Below, piece after piece: positions 1-9,340 of a stretch of DNA of 64,000 nucleotides. The stretch is from Acidobacteriota bacterium (GTDB lineage Bacteria; Acidobacteriota; Blastocatellia; RBC074). The translations under genes and the position numbers were made by a program. The notes below the pieces were generated by a model that was not told where the DNA came from, ran no database searches, and was given only the letters and a program-made list of their open reading frames with translations. The stretch spans positions 358,175 through 422,174 of the forward strand of contig JADJLO010000041.1 in the NCBI GenBank assembly GCA_016710075.1. Direction: 5' to 3'. The number at the start of each line of letters is the position of its first letter. Within the stretch, counting starts at the first letter, position 1.

Positions 1-96
1 CCTGCTGCGGCGAATGAATGTATAACCGGTGATCAGCAATACCGCACTGATGCTGTTGAGTATGGCATTGAGTGTTGGAAGATCCGAAATTGACAT
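1..96 (-). CDS. DUF420 family membrane protein, partial
   Basis: Only the first 32 codons lie in the window; the gene runs off the left edge. The peptide opens MSISDLPTLNAILNSISAVL and continues into a hydrophobic stretch ending in a basic turn (FIRRSR). That is the usual first helix of DUF420 proteins, small four-helix membrane proteins found beside haem-copper oxidase genes (the CtaM/YozB group is implicated in oxidase assembly). It lies 43 bp downstream of the oxidase subunit III gene on the same strand, which supports the call. The assignment rests on this short N-terminus and the neighbour. Confidence 0.6.
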   Translation of the reverse strand, partial: MSISDLPTLNAILNSISAVLLITGYTFIRRSR

Positions 97-139
97 ATTT
101 TTTTCTTATTATTTGTCTAAAAGTGAATAAGCGGCGTCC

Positions 140-802
140 CTAACCCCACAGAAATATCAGCGCCAGCAGGTAAATCCAGAGGAGATCGAGAAAATGCCAG
201 TACAGAGCGGCAACCTCAACTGAGGCCCTGCGACGCACCACGGTCCAGGTCTCTGCCGGTCTGAAAGTCACAAAGACCAGCGCGGCGAGTCCACCGATCA
301 GGTGAACTCCGTGCAAGGCGGTAAAGATATAGGCATAGCCGCTGCGGATATTGCTGTTGATGTAAAATCCGGTTGCCACAAGTTCACGCCATGCCGCCAG
401 TTGAGAGACAAGGAAAGAAGTTCCCAGCACGAACGTAAGGTTGATCCAGAATTTAAACCGTGATTCCAGTCTGCGCCGCAAAGACCGTTTTGCAATCTCT
501 ATCGTGATGCTGCTGGCTATTATCAGGGCGGTGCTCAACCAGAGCACACCCGGCATGATCATACTCTGACGGCCGGCTCGCGTGAAAATGTATGCGCTGG
601 ACAGAGTCAGGAAAAGCATGCAGATGCTGACGATAGTCAGCCAGATGCCTATCCGGTAGCCTTCAGGTGGCGGAGTTTTTTCAGGCTCGGAATTCTTCCC
701 GCCATCATCATCGCCACCAAAACCGTCGCCCCAGAAAACATCAAGGCCTCCACCATCCGTGATTACCGGATCATTGGCCCTGTCTTTACTTACTGTCGGC
801 AA
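140..802 (-). CDS. ctaE: Cytochrome c oxidase subunit III family protein
   Basis: A 220-residue haem-copper oxidase subunit III. It packs around subunit I in the inner membrane and supports proton uptake rather than carrying a redox centre. After a Gly/Asp-rich soluble N-terminus (about 1-48) there are five hydrophobic helices, near 50-75, 82-104, 118-138, 152-180 and 196-219. The fourth carries the family signature LHGVHLIGG (163-171), and the last has YWHFLDLLW (201-209). Five helices fits the shorter bacterial form. The start is a TTG preceded by GAGGTGA at normal spacing. Subunits I and II are presumably beyond the window. The DUF420 gene follows at 43 bp, so the two are probably co-transcribed. 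Confidence 0.9.
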   Translation of the reverse strand: MPTVSKDRANDPVITDGGGLDVFWGDGFGGDDDGGKNSEPEKTPPPEGYRIGIWLTIVSICMLFLTLSSAYIFTRAGRQSMIMPGVLWLSTALIIASSITIEIAKRSLRRRLESRFKFWINLTFVLGTSFLVSQLAAWRELVATGFYINSNIRSGYAYIFTALHGVHLIGGLAALVFVTFRPAETWTVVRRRASVEVAALYWHFLDLLWIYLLALIFLWG

Positions 803-1289
803 TACTTCACCTCACAGAGAAGAAGAGAGATTACGAATAAACGAAACAGACAAAAAATAAGATAGAGGATAAATCAAGTTATTACTGACCATGTACGCGG
901 GTATTTTTTTATTCTGTTGCGGAAAGTTTAAAGCGAACCGATGATACGTGGATCATTGAAAGGTCATGGAGTGCGGCGACCTGTCGCCGCTTTGGTAGTC
1001 CCGTGGTTACTCAAATTTGGAAAAATCTACTCACCTAGCCGCACACCGATTTAACGAGCGACAAGGGGAGGTCCATATTTGAGCGATTTTGGAAAGCCAA
1101 ACTTTTTAACTAACAGGGCCTTTTTGCAAGAGTTCTTTATTTTGACTTGACTAGCCCACAAGTGCGCTTCGCCGGCTGTTTAAATTACTTCAAAAGAACG
1201 TGTCAAATCGATTCAGAAATGCTTATTTGCCTAACATCAGTTACTGATATTCCGTGCGTAACATCAGTTATTGATAATGTTTGGCGAAT
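803..1289. other. Intergenic region holding a dispersed repeat
   Basis: A 487-bp gap between two minus-strand genes. It contains the shorter copy of a MITE-like repeat (914-1132). The rest is AT-rich and presumably holds the promoter of the oxidase genes near 803-900. I see no credible coding frame in it. Confidence 0.6.
914..1132. repeat. MITE-like intergenic repeat, copy 1 (shorter)
   Basis: This ~219-bp segment aligns along its length with 11904-12183. Shared blocks include GTTGCGGAAAGTTTAAAG at the left end, GATGATACGTGGATCATTGA, the hairpin GCGGCGACCTGTCGCCGC, and AACAGGGCC near the right end. The second arm of the internal inverted repeat seen in copy 2 is missing or degraded here, and the terminal inverted repeat is imperfect. 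It has no coding potential. The non-autonomous mobile element reading is an inference. Confidence 0.7.
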
Positions 1290-2114
1290 TCAGGGCAGAA
1301 CGAGCGCAGGCTGCATCTTCAGCGTTCCTTTGTTACTTTCTGCCTTTGTAGCTGATCCGTCAAATGAAAAATCCAGATTGGCATCTGTATTTGGCTTGAC
1401 CAGCGCCTTGCCGGTTCGAGCGCCAAACTTTTCATGCCAGGCCACAACTTCGTACTCCCCCGGTGGCAAGCCCTTGATCGTATACGCACCATCCTGGCCG
1501 CTCACGGCAAAAAAAGGATGGGGCAGGACGCTGATCCAGGCGAGCATCCATGGATGCATGTTGCATTTGACGGGGAATAGTTCTTCCACACTGGTAAACT
1601 TGCGTTTAATTGGCCCCTGCCCTGCCATTTGAGACTGATTCCATTCCCTGTTGGCCTTTGGCACTGGGTGGACATTATGATTCGTCTGGTCGGAATTGCT
1701 GATTGAAAGAGTCTGCCCGGTCTGCAGTCCCAGCACCCGCGGAGAGAATCTACAGCCCTTCTGGTCAAGAACGACCTCTGTTGCAGGGACGTCAAAACTC
1801 ACCCTCGGCAACCCGCTTTTGACATAGATAAAGACATTCCGGAGTTTTCCATCTTTGGTCATGCCTTCATCACTCGCAGAATCGCCGCTGCCGAGACATG
1901 CCGGATCCTGGCTCATATCCATTATTGCAGGCTTTGCAGGCATCGCATCCACCCCGGTGAATGAAATCCGGCCCGTGATATTGGCTTCGTTTCCAGCCGG
2001 CTTCCACGGTGGATCAGTCGGAGACGGCACCTCTTCCTTTCGCTCACAACCGAGACTCAATGAGGTCGCCAGCACCAGTAAAATTGCGAATAGTGTCTGT
2101 TTTGAAATCATCAT
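1290..2114 (-). CDS. Cupredoxin-like lipoprotein
   Basis: A roughly 274-residue exported protein. I start it at the ATG with GGGAGAGAG just upstream (2114; a second ATG follows at 2111), not at the longer frame to 2198. The N-terminus is a signal sequence ending in SLSLGC, a slightly atypical lipobox. The central domain has the pattern of a type-1 copper site: His residues in NHNVHPVP, then a Cys-x2-His-x2-Met cluster (CNMHPWM). A C-terminal part (GAYTIKGLPPGEYEVVAWHE) resembles a carboxypeptidase regulatory-like beta-sandwich. It probably binds copper and carries electrons in the periplasm. It lies near oxidase genes, but its partner is unknown. Confidence 0.65.
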   Translation of the reverse strand: MMISKQTLFAILLVLATSLSLGCERKEEVPSPTDPPWKPAGNEANITGRISFTGVDAMPAKPAIMDMSQDPACLGSGDSASDEGMTKDGKLRNVFIYVKSGLPRVSFDVPATEVVLDQKGCRFSPRVLGLQTGQTLSISNSDQTNHNVHPVPKANREWNQSQMAGQGPIKRKFTSVEELFPVKCNMHPWMLAWISVLPHPFFAVSGQDGAYTIKGLPPGEYEVVAWHEKFGARTGKALVKPNTDANLDFSFDGSATKAESNKGTLKMQPALVLP

Positions 2115-2250
2115 CGCTCTCTCCCTCGATTCCAGACAATCAATTAAATCAGAAAAGTATTGAAAAAATGTTCGCCTTGTCTGGAAAAAAACGCTCAATC
2201 AAACTGCAAAAGAATCATCTCACACCGGACAATCCACTACAAAACGGGAA

Positions 2251-2287
2251 ACGCCGGAGAAGCAGCAACTGGCTGCCTCTCCGGCGT
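2251..2287 (-). terminator. Intrinsic terminator of the TonB receptor gene
   Basis: A strong hairpin whose arms read ACGCCGGAGA and TCTCCGGCGT, with an additional inner GCAGC/GCTGC pairing. It lies just past the receptor stop codon. On the minus strand it is followed by a modest T-rich run (TTTCCCGTTTTG). Confidence 0.65.
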
Positions 2288-2319
2288 CTGTATCGGGCCG
2301 ATCGATGATGCCTGACCGG

Positions 2320-5300
2320 TTACCAGTTGAACCTGACTCCAAGCTGAATCTGCCTTGGATCAGCCGCGGAGGTGAATCCAAGCGGCTGAGTCGGCTTTCT
2401 GTCATATCTGCCATTCAGGCTGAAATTTGACAACGGAGTAGCCCCGGTAAGGGTGCAGGGAGTGAAGTTTCCACCACTGTCGGTGCAGGCTGCTCCAAGC
2501 ACGTTGTTGATGCCAAGCATGTTCGTCCGGTTGAAAAGATTGAACGCCTCGAAAGTGAATTCGAGGAACCTGCTCTCCTTGACGAAGAACCGGCGGGAAA
2601 CACGCATATCGAAGCTGTAGAACGGCTGGCTCGTGCCAGTGTTTCTGCCGGCCCGGCCTGGGCGGTCGCTCTGTGAGCGGCCATCTGCATTGGCATCGAA
2701 GCCGAGCAGAAGATTGATCGGACGTCCGCTCTGAGCAACGAAGATCGGCGATATGCTCCAGTCTCTGGCCACCACATTGTCGAACGGCGACGCAATGACG
2801 CCGCTGATGACTGCACGATGGCGCTGATCAAACGACGACAACGCCCTGTCCAGGCTGACATTGAGCGGGTTCTGCGCCGAGAAATCACTGTTGAAGTCCG
2901 TCACTTCGTCAATCGCCTTCGACCACGTGTAGTGACCGTTGATGCTGAAGAAGTTTGAAAACCTTCTCGAGATCTGAGCCGTCAGCGCGTGATAGAAAGA
3001 GTTGGCGGTCGTTTCGTAAATATTGTCCTGGAGAATCAGCGGATTGCGGTAGTCCGTAGTTTGCCCCGCACCGGCGAATCGAACAAATGTCGGCCCGCCA
3101 TTCGGATTAAGGGCACTGACCGGGCCGGTGATCTTGAACGGATTGGCATCCCGGTTGCGGGTGATATGCAACCCGCGAACGAACATATAACCTGTATCAA
3201 GTGAGAACCCTCCGCCAAGATCGCGCTGGATTCCAAGGCTCGCCTGATAGGTCACCGGATTGCGATAGTTGGGACCGAGACGGAAACGGACCTCAAGCGG
3301 CGTTCCCGGACCGGGGGTGATCGGACGACCGACAACACCCGGCGCCAATACGGATGCCGGCGGCAGAATGTTCGCCAGATCCCCGCGCACAATCGGTCGC
3401 GAGAAGAAATTGGTTGCCGCCGCCAGTCCACTGAACATGTCAAATGAACGAGGCAAACCGAATGCATTCGTTGTCGGAGTCGCAAGAGCGATGAATATCG
3501 ACGTTGGATCGGGATACCCGCCAAGCTCGCGTGTTACGTTGGCGACCGCATTGTTTAGGAAGCCAACAAACATGCCGGCTCCGCCTCTGATCGCGGTCTT
3601 TCCATCGCCCTTCGGATCCCACGAGAAGCTCGCTCGCGGCTGCCAGTCCCGGAAATAGGTCGGCACTAAGAAAGGCTCGTCGTGAATCGCATATCGAAGA
3701 CCGTAATTAAGGGTGAAGCGATTGCTGACCTTCCAGGCGTCCTGGATGTACATCATGTAGCGGTTGGTCCACGAATCCGCCGCCGCATCTCCGAAGCCCT
3801 GCTGATAAACGATCGGCAGGCCGAAGTTGAATGACTGCAGCGCATTGATCGGCGTGCTCAGAGCCGGAAGCAGCGACGGATTGTTGGCCGTCAGAAACTG
3901 CGTCAACTGAGCGAGGCCCGCGGGCCCGCCAAATGCAGGGTTGAGCGCTATCACATTCCCAAGAGGAATTGCCGCACCGAAATTGAAACGGCCGCCGAAG
4001 AACGTTTCGCTCGTCGACGAGACGTCATGGAAGAACAATGATCCGCCGAACTTGATCGTGTGTGAACCAAGAATGTAGGTGAAGTTGTCATACACATCGT
4101 AATGGCGCTCGAACGTCTGTGAAGGAAGGAAGATATCCCTTCCGAAGTTGCCGTACCCTTCGATGTTGAATTCCGGTCCGTTCTTGTCGTTCGGGATGAA
4201 CCCGACACGGTTGTAGCTGTACTGAAGTTTGAGTTCGTTGAATGCCGTGGGGCCGAACTGGTAGTTGTGAGAGGCCACGACGCCGCCGACGAACGAATCG
4301 ACCTTGCGCCCGCGCGACACGGCCGTCAGGGCCCCGGCAGCCTGATTCTCAAAAACACCATCAGTGATGTTGAAACGCAGATAACCCGTGCTCTTGTCAC
4401 TGAAGTTGTGATCGAGTCGCCCGGTGAATTGAGTCTGATATTCGCTGAACGGGAACGACCCGCTCGCATCGGTAAAGAGCTTGACCGTCCTTGGATATGC
4501 CGTCGCCGTCGTGGTCAGAGCTCCGCGGGCGCCGGCTGCAAGTGGGGCGAAAGAAGGAACCGTGGCGAGATAATTCAGCAACGAATTCTGAGAAGCTGAT
4601 GGCTGGAAAATCGCCGGGTCACTCAAAAGATTGACGAATGACGAGCGTTCCTGGCTGAATCGCTCTCCCACCAGGAAGAAGAAGGTCTTGTCCTTCTTGA
4701 TCGGTCCGCCGATCGATCCGCCATACTGCTGGCGGTTGAAAGGCGCCTGGCCATTGGGATTGAAGTCAAATGCGTTGCGCGCGTCGAAGATCTTGTCCCG
4801 GAACAGGCCGAAAGCGCTTCCGTGAATGCTGTTGGATCCCGATTTAGAAACGATGTTGACGACTCCACCCGAAGCGCCGCCCATCTCCGCACTGAAACTG
4901 TTGCGGACAACCTCGAACTCCTGAACCCCTTCCTGGCTGATCGTGGCCTGCACGCCGCCCGATGAATTGAGGGTCTCGGCGCCGTCAACCTGAACCATGT
5001 TTCCGCGCCCGTTGTTGCCGCCAAAAGACAGCCCCGACTGCGGCGTCTGCGCCACACGGAAATCCGAAGAGTCCGCGATATTGTCGGAATCGGTTACGCC
5101 CGGCGTCAGCAGCGCGTAATCCAGAAAATTGCGCCGGTTGATCGGCAGGTTGGTGATCTGTTTCTGGTCTATTGTCGATGACTGCTCGGTTCGGCTGGTC
5201 TCTACTATCTCGCTGCCGGCGACGATATCAACCTTCACTTCAAGACCGCCGGTGGCGAGTGCAAATGGAATGTTGGCCTGCTGACCGACCGTCAGTTCAA

Positions 5301-5589
5301 TCTTCGCCGAGTTCGAGGTGAAGCCCTTGGCTTCCGCCTTGAGCTCATAGGCTCCTGGAATCAGATTGACAAATGTATAATTTCCTTCGCTGTCGGTGAC
5401 TGCCGTTCGACTCAAACCTTTTGAGGTGTCTGTGAGCGTAATCTTCGCCCCCGGAATGACCGCACCCGTGCTGTCACTCACTATTCCTCTAAGTTCTGCT
5501 GTTGAGCCGGAGGCTTGAGCGAAAGCCGTAAAGCTGCACGCGATGATCATCCCGATAACCATCGCGATCATTTTAGTAGTGTGTCTCAT
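2320..5589 (-). CDS. TonB-dependent receptor with carboxypeptidase regulatory-like domain
   Basis: An outer-membrane beta-barrel transporter of about 1,089 residues, of the Oar-like type abundant in Acidobacteriota. The start is the ATG at 5589, with AAGGAG seven bases upstream; the longer open frame to 5685 lacks a better site. Order: signal peptide ending near AFAQASG; a CarboxypepD_reg/CnaB-like domain (GIVSDSTGAVIPGAKITLTD, GNYTFVNLIPGAYELKAEA); a plug domain (LPINRRNFLDYALLTPGV, then MVQVDGAETLNSSGG); and a long barrel ending in the aromatic C-terminus GVRFNW expected for outer-membrane assembly. The substrate cannot be read from sequence; such receptors often take up large or carbohydrate ligands. 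The gene appears monocistronic, with a 285-bp upstream gap and a terminator downstream. Confidence 0.9.
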   Translation of the reverse strand: MRHTTKMIAMVIGMIIACSFTAFAQASGSTAELRGIVSDSTGAVIPGAKITLTDTSKGLSRTAVTDSEGNYTFVNLIPGAYELKAEAKGFTSNSAKIELTVGQQANIPFALATGGLEVKVDIVAGSEIVETSRTEQSSTIDQKQITNLPINRRNFLDYALLTPGVTDSDNIADSSDFRVAQTPQSGLSFGGNNGRGNMVQVDGAETLNSSGGVQATISQEGVQEFEVVRNSFSAEMGGASGGVVNIVSKSGSNSIHGSAFGLFRDKIFDARNAFDFNPNGQAPFNRQQYGGSIGGPIKKDKTFFFLVGERFSQERSSFVNLLSDPAIFQPSASQNSLLNYLATVPSFAPLAAGARGALTTTATAYPRTVKLFTDASGSFPFSEYQTQFTGRLDHNFSDKSTGYLRFNITDGVFENQAAGALTAVSRGRKVDSFVGGVVASHNYQFGPTAFNELKLQYSYNRVGFIPNDKNGPEFNIEGYGNFGRDIFLPSQTFERHYDVYDNFTYILGSHTIKFGGSLFFHDVSSTSETFFGGRFNFGAAIPLGNVIALNPAFGGPAGLAQLTQFLTANNPSLLPALSTPINALQSFNFGLPIVYQQGFGDAAADSWTNRYMMYIQDAWKVSNRFTLNYGLRYAIHDEPFLVPTYFRDWQPRASFSWDPKGDGKTAIRGGAGMFVGFLNNAVANVTRELGGYPDPTSIFIALATPTTNAFGLPRSFDMFSGLAAATNFFSRPIVRGDLANILPPASVLAPGVVGRPITPGPGTPLEVRFRLGPNYRNPVTYQASLGIQRDLGGGFSLDTGYMFVRGLHITRNRDANPFKITGPVSALNPNGGPTFVRFAGAGQTTDYRNPLILQDNIYETTANSFYHALTAQISRRFSNFFSINGHYTWSKAIDEVTDFNSDFSAQNPLNVSLDRALSSFDQRHRAVISGVIASPFDNVVARDWSISPIFVAQSGRPINLLLGFDANADGRSQSDRPGRAGRNTGTSQPFYSFDMRVSRRFFVKESRFLEFTFEAFNLFNRTNMLGINNVLGAACTDSGGNFTPCTLTGATPLSNFSLNGRYDRKPTQPLGFTSAADPRQIQLGVRFNW

Positions 5590-5874
5590 GCTCAAACTCC
5601 TTGGTAGCTGGATATTCTTTTTTTGTTTACTGCGGAAGGCGAAATGATCAGTGGTTCTATTGAAAACCATCTGCAGATCGCTCATACATAAAAACGTCTA
5701 TTCTCTGAGCTGTCAGGATAATGTACTTATTTTTTTATAAAAATTAACCAGATGATTTTAAGTCGCGGGAACTATGTTAATCAATGGTAAAGTCGAAGAT
5801 ATTTTTGACTGCCTTGTTACGCAAAGGAGGTTCAAAGTATCAAGTTTCTGATGGCCTCTCTATAAACTCCCTAT

Positions 5875-7062
5875 TCACGCCTCCACAATTTTTTCAGGGC
5901 TGGCCCGGTGTTCGCGCATCCTGGCGATGAACTCCTCGAAGAGGTAGGTGGCATCGTGAGGGCCAGGCCCCGCTTCAGGGTGGTACTGAACCGAGAAAAC
6001 CGGCAGTGTTTTGTGCCTGAAACCCTCGAGACACCCGTCATTGAGGTTGAAATGAGTCAGTTCGACCTCGCTCGAATCGAGGCTTTCAGGATCGACGGCA
6101 AAGCCATGGTTGTGTGAAGTTATTTCTATCTTTTGTGTGCGATGGTTTTTAACAGGCTGGTTGCCGCCGCGATGTCCGAATTTGAGCTTGTAGGTTTTTC
6201 CGCCGAGTGCGAGCCCGAGAAGCTGATGACCAAGACAGATGCCAAAGACCGGAGCGGCGCCGAGAAGCTTTTTGATCTGACCGACGATCTCGGGGAGAGC
6301 CGCCGGATCTCCCGGCCCGTTGGACAGGAAAATCCCGTCTGGAGCCAGAGCGAGCACATCCTCGGCACTGGTACGGGCCGGAACGACTCTCACGTTACAA
6401 CCGAATGCCGCGAGATATCTGAGGATGTAATATTTGATGCCGAAATCATAGGCGACCACCCTGAAGGGTTTCTCACCCGGAACCAGGGTATTGGCAATCG
6501 CCTCGCGCACGGCAGAGAGCGGGTCGAGGGATTTCTGCGGATCGCTGATTGAATCCCACTCGTATGGATCACCACAGGTGACGACATCGACGAGGTTGCG
6601 CCCCGTCATTTCAGGCGCCTTCCGTGCTTTCTCTACAAGACTGCTTTCGACGGGATCGATTGATGACAGGCAGGCACGCATGGCCCCTTTTTCCCGGATA
6701 TGGCGCACCAGCGCCCGGGTATCGATCTCCGAGATCCCCACGATACCGTGAGTCTTGAGATACTCATCCAGAGAAACATCCGATCGCCAGTTTGAGTACA
6801 CTTCTGAATATTCGCGAACCACGAACCCTTCGGCAAAAGGCCGGGCCGATTCCACGTCTTCTGTATTGACGCCGTAATTGCCTATCAGCGGATAGGTCAT
6901 GGTGACGATCTGTCCGGCATATGAAGGATCCGTCAGGATTTCCTGATAACCCATCATCGACGTATTGAAAACAATCTCGCCTGTACGCTCAGCGTCAGCG
7001 CCCCAGGCGCGACCTCTGAATGTTCGTCCATCTTCAAGTGCCAGAATGGCGTCTTTGGTCAT
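5875..7062 (-). CDS. carA: Carbamoyl-phosphate synthase small (glutaminase) subunit
   Basis: This 395-residue protein hydrolyses glutamine and delivers ammonia to CarB to make carbamoyl phosphate for pyrimidines and arginine. The N-terminal half is the CarA-specific domain (ALEDGRTFRGRAWGA, FNTSMMGYQEILTDPSYAGQ). The C-terminal half is a class I glutamine amidotransferase: nucleophile Cys in FGICLGHQLLGLALGG, and the His/Glu pair in VQYHPEAGPG. Length is typical. The ATG at 7062 has GGAGAG upstream. carB is not adjacent in this window. Confidence 0.97.
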   Translation of the reverse strand: MTKDAILALEDGRTFRGRAWGADAERTGEIVFNTSMMGYQEILTDPSYAGQIVTMTYPLIGNYGVNTEDVESARPFAEGFVVREYSEVYSNWRSDVSLDEYLKTHGIVGISEIDTRALVRHIREKGAMRACLSSIDPVESSLVEKARKAPEMTGRNLVDVVTCGDPYEWDSISDPQKSLDPLSAVREAIANTLVPGEKPFRVVAYDFGIKYYILRYLAAFGCNVRVVPARTSAEDVLALAPDGIFLSNGPGDPAALPEIVGQIKKLLGAAPVFGICLGHQLLGLALGGKTYKLKFGHRGGNQPVKNHRTQKIEITSHNHGFAVDPESLDSSEVELTHFNLNDGCLEGFRHKTLPVFSVQYHPEAGPGPHDATYLFEEFIARMREHRASPEKIVEA

Positions 7063-7078
7063 CTAATCTCTCCGGGTG

Positions 7079-7130
7079 GGGAAGTTCAAAGTTCAAAGTC
7101 TAAAGTTCAAAGTCGAAAGTGTAAAGACGC
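7079..7130. repeat. Heptad repeat, AAGTTCA/AAGTCTA type
   Basis: About seven tandem units of 7 bp that differ by one or two bases (AGTTCAA AGTTCAA AGTCTAA AGTTCAA AGTCGAA). It sits between the YIP1/TPR gene and carA. Related arrays occur at 12184-12218, 27546-27584 and 27681-27717. Confidence 0.75.
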
Positions 7131-7146
7131 GGTTGAAGCGGGTGTT

Positions 7147-8421
7147 TCATCTCTCCCTGAGAAATGCCTGGGCCTTATGCAGCCATTGGCGCTGGGTGCG
7201 GTAAAGATAGGCCGGAGCAGTCTTGACCGATTCGACACAGGCCTTCATCTCGTCAACCGCTTCAGCTTTTCTGTCGATATTTTCGAGCGTCATTCCACGC
7301 CAGTAATGACCTTCTGCATCAGATGGCCTCTCTCCAAGGAATTTATCGAGCATGGCGAGAGCATCCGGATACTGTTTTGCCAGATAGTAAACGATGGCGG
7401 TTTCACGCCAGATCTCGTGATGGCTCAGAGCCGGATCCTGCTGCACCACCTTCTCAAAATGGGAGACAGCCTCTCCCAGATTTCCCTGCTCGCGGGCGAT
7501 CCGGCCAAGCTGGTAATGTGCATCAGTCTCGCCATCGTCAATCGCAACGGCCCGGGCAAATGATTCGGTTGCCGCTCTCCAGTCTCCGCGTTTCTGATAG
7601 AGCAGCCCAAGGTTGTAATGCGCCGAGGCGTCGGCGGGATTGAGCGTGGCGGCTTCGAGATTCTGTTTAAAAGACTGCCGCGACCGCGCCGATCCCATGA
7701 AGTCGTCAATCCGGTCTCTGAGCAGAAACAGCAGCATGAGCAGCATAAACGGCGAGGCACAGATGACGGTCGCAGCCTGCATCAGCAAAGGCATTCCAAT
7801 CAGCGACAACATCGAAATGAGCGCCGTGACGAGAGCCGCTATCCAGCCGGTTCCGAAAATTATCCCGATCGACAACGTCATGAGGACGGCAAAGACGGGC
7901 AGCGGGATGACTATCAGAAGCACGAAATATCCAATCACGGCATCGCTCGCAAGCCATGCGCTCTGCCAGCTGATCAGCCCTGCCGGAATCAGCGTCACCA
8001 GCAGCGAGATCGCCAGCGATGCAAGCGCGCAGGAAAGCGTCGGCGCATACTCCTCGCGAATCACCAGCGAGTAACTCCCACGCCGCTCGATGGCATTGGC
8101 AATCAGAATCGTCACCGGGACATAAACCACAGCAATGAAAAGCACGATCATCAAGGCAGCCATGGCGGCCCGAAAAACACTTCCCGCCCATAACTGAATG
8201 GCCCCTGCGACAACACCCTCGTAAAGCTGAGAAGAGGCATATCTGCGCCTGCCGCCTCTCTGCGCGTAACTGATCATCGGCAATGCGATGAGAGAGTAGA
8301 CGACCGTCATTAGCCAGGCGGAAAAAACCAAGAAGCCCACCGGCGCCCGATCGCGCAACTGCCGGATTGCCTTCATCGGCTGCCAGATCATTTCAAAAAG
8401 TAATCGAAGATTGGTGGTCAT
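7147..8421 (-). CDS. YIP1-like membrane protein with C-terminal TPR repeats
   Basis: A 424-residue two-part protein. Residues 1 to about 235 hold several hydrophobic helices with the layout of YIP1-family membrane proteins (PMKAIRQLRDRAP before the first helix, GLISWQSAW and similar later). From about 250 on there are at least four tetratricopeptide units, for example ASAHYNLGLLYQKRGDWRAA and TDAHYQLGRIAREQGNLGEA. The TPR part probably binds another protein on one face of the membrane. Partners and substrate are not evident. It lies between lepB and carA on the same strand, but a strong terminator separates it from lepB. Confidence 0.65.
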   Translation of the reverse strand: MTTNLRLLFEMIWQPMKAIRQLRDRAPVGFLVFSAWLMTVVYSLIALPMISYAQRGGRRRYASSQLYEGVVAGAIQLWAGSVFRAAMAALMIVLFIAVVYVPVTILIANAIERRGSYSLVIREEYAPTLSCALASLAISLLVTLIPAGLISWQSAWLASDAVIGYFVLLIVIPLPVFAVLMTLSIGIIFGTGWIAALVTALISMLSLIGMPLLMQAATVICASPFMLLMLLFLLRDRIDDFMGSARSRQSFKQNLEAATLNPADASAHYNLGLLYQKRGDWRAATESFARAVAIDDGETDAHYQLGRIAREQGNLGEAVSHFEKVVQQDPALSHHEIWRETAIVYYLAKQYPDALAMLDKFLGERPSDAEGHYWRGMTLENIDRKAEAVDEMKACVESVKTAPAYLYRTQRQWLHKAQAFLRER

Positions 8422-8448
8422 TTATCTCTATTTACACTTTGCACAAAA

Positions 8449-8478
8449 AAGCGCGGAGAACCTGAGGCTTCCGCGCTT
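8449..8478 (-). terminator. Intrinsic terminator of lepB
   Basis: A perfect 9-bp stem (AAGCGCGGA paired with TCCGCGCTT). On the minus strand it is followed directly by a run of six Ts, the textbook form of a Rho-independent terminator. It lies 58 bp past the lepB stop. Confidence 0.85.
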
Positions 8479-8535
8479 CAACTCGTTTTTTCTCGATCAT
8501 CGGTTAGGTCTGACGCTCCGGACATTCTCTGTCTG

Positions 8536-9186
8536 CTATTTGATTGAACCGACACGTTCATAAGGCATGAACGGGTAGTAGCGAAATACCGCTTTACCAT
8601 AGATATATTTTTCAGGAACGAGCCCCCAGCTTCGGCTGTCGCTGCTGTTGTTCCGGTTGTCGCCCATGACGAAATAATGGTGAGCCGTCACTTCGATGGT
8701 CGTCGGAGTCGAATCGTGCGAGACGTAATCCTTGTCGAGATAGGGCTCGTCGATCAGTTCGCCGTTGACATACAGCTTCCCGTCGATGATCTCCACTCTT
8801 TCTCCGGGGAGCCCGACAACTCTCTTGATGTAGGATTGCGAAGGATTGTTCGGGAAAAGCAGAACAACAATGTCGCCACGCTTGATCGGTTCCTTGTCGC
8901 CGAACCACTCACGCAGAGGGTAAATAAATTTGTTGACGAAAATCCTGTCCTGATCGTGGAGCTTCGGCATCATGCTCTGCCCCTCAACACGAACCGGCTG
9001 GATCACAAAAACCACGATCAGAACCGCGATGATTCCCGCAAAAATAAAGTCTCTGAACAGTGCCCGAACCTCGCTCCAGAGACCTCCTGAGCCGTTCTGG
9101 CTGCCGTTGGATGTGTAAAGGTCATCGACAACGCTGATATCGCCGTCATCTTCCGGCTTGATCCCGATATATGTATCTCTTCTCAT
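8536..9186 (-). CDS. lepB: Signal peptidase I
   Basis: This inner-membrane serine/lysine protease removes signal peptides from exported proteins. I start at the ATG at 9186 (about 216 residues), because the alternative TTG at 9204 lies inside the Shine-Dalgarno-like TTGGAGAAG. After a soluble acidic N-terminus and one membrane helix (FIFAGIIAVLIVVFVIQPVR) come the catalytic Ser box (VEGQSMMPKL), box C (GDIVVLLFP), the catalytic Lys box (SYIKRVVGLPGERVEI) and box E (VMGDNRNNSSDSRSWG). All key residues are present. It is single-helix, as in many non-enterobacterial forms. Confidence 0.95.
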   Translation of the reverse strand: MRRDTYIGIKPEDDGDISVVDDLYTSNGSQNGSGGLWSEVRALFRDFIFAGIIAVLIVVFVIQPVRVEGQSMMPKLHDQDRIFVNKFIYPLREWFGDKEPIKRGDIVVLLFPNNPSQSYIKRVVGLPGERVEIIDGKLYVNGELIDEPYLDKDYVSHDSTPTTIEVTAHHYFVMGDNRNNSSDSRSWGLVPEKYIYGKAVFRYYPFMPYERVGSIK

Positions 9187-9340
9187 ACTGAACCACTTCT
9201 CCAATTTCCCTGAAGATCTGCCGAAACAAAAGTTAAAACCCTCTAAACTGTTGATTCAACTTAAGATCAATCAATCGGAAAGATATTATGCCGGGGCAGG
9301 CTTGTCAATTGCCACATTGATCAAGGTAACTTAGCGGGCA

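Noticed and set aside
1147..1632. A 161-codon plus-strand open frame opposite the cupredoxin lipoprotein
   Set aside because: It overlaps a clear exported gene on the other strand and its translation lacks any recognisable domain.
5821..5835. AAAGGAGGTTCAAAG between carA and the TonB receptor, which looks like a strong Shine-Dalgarno on the plus strand
   Set aside because: No ATG, GTG or TTG with an open frame follows within range, so it is probably chance.
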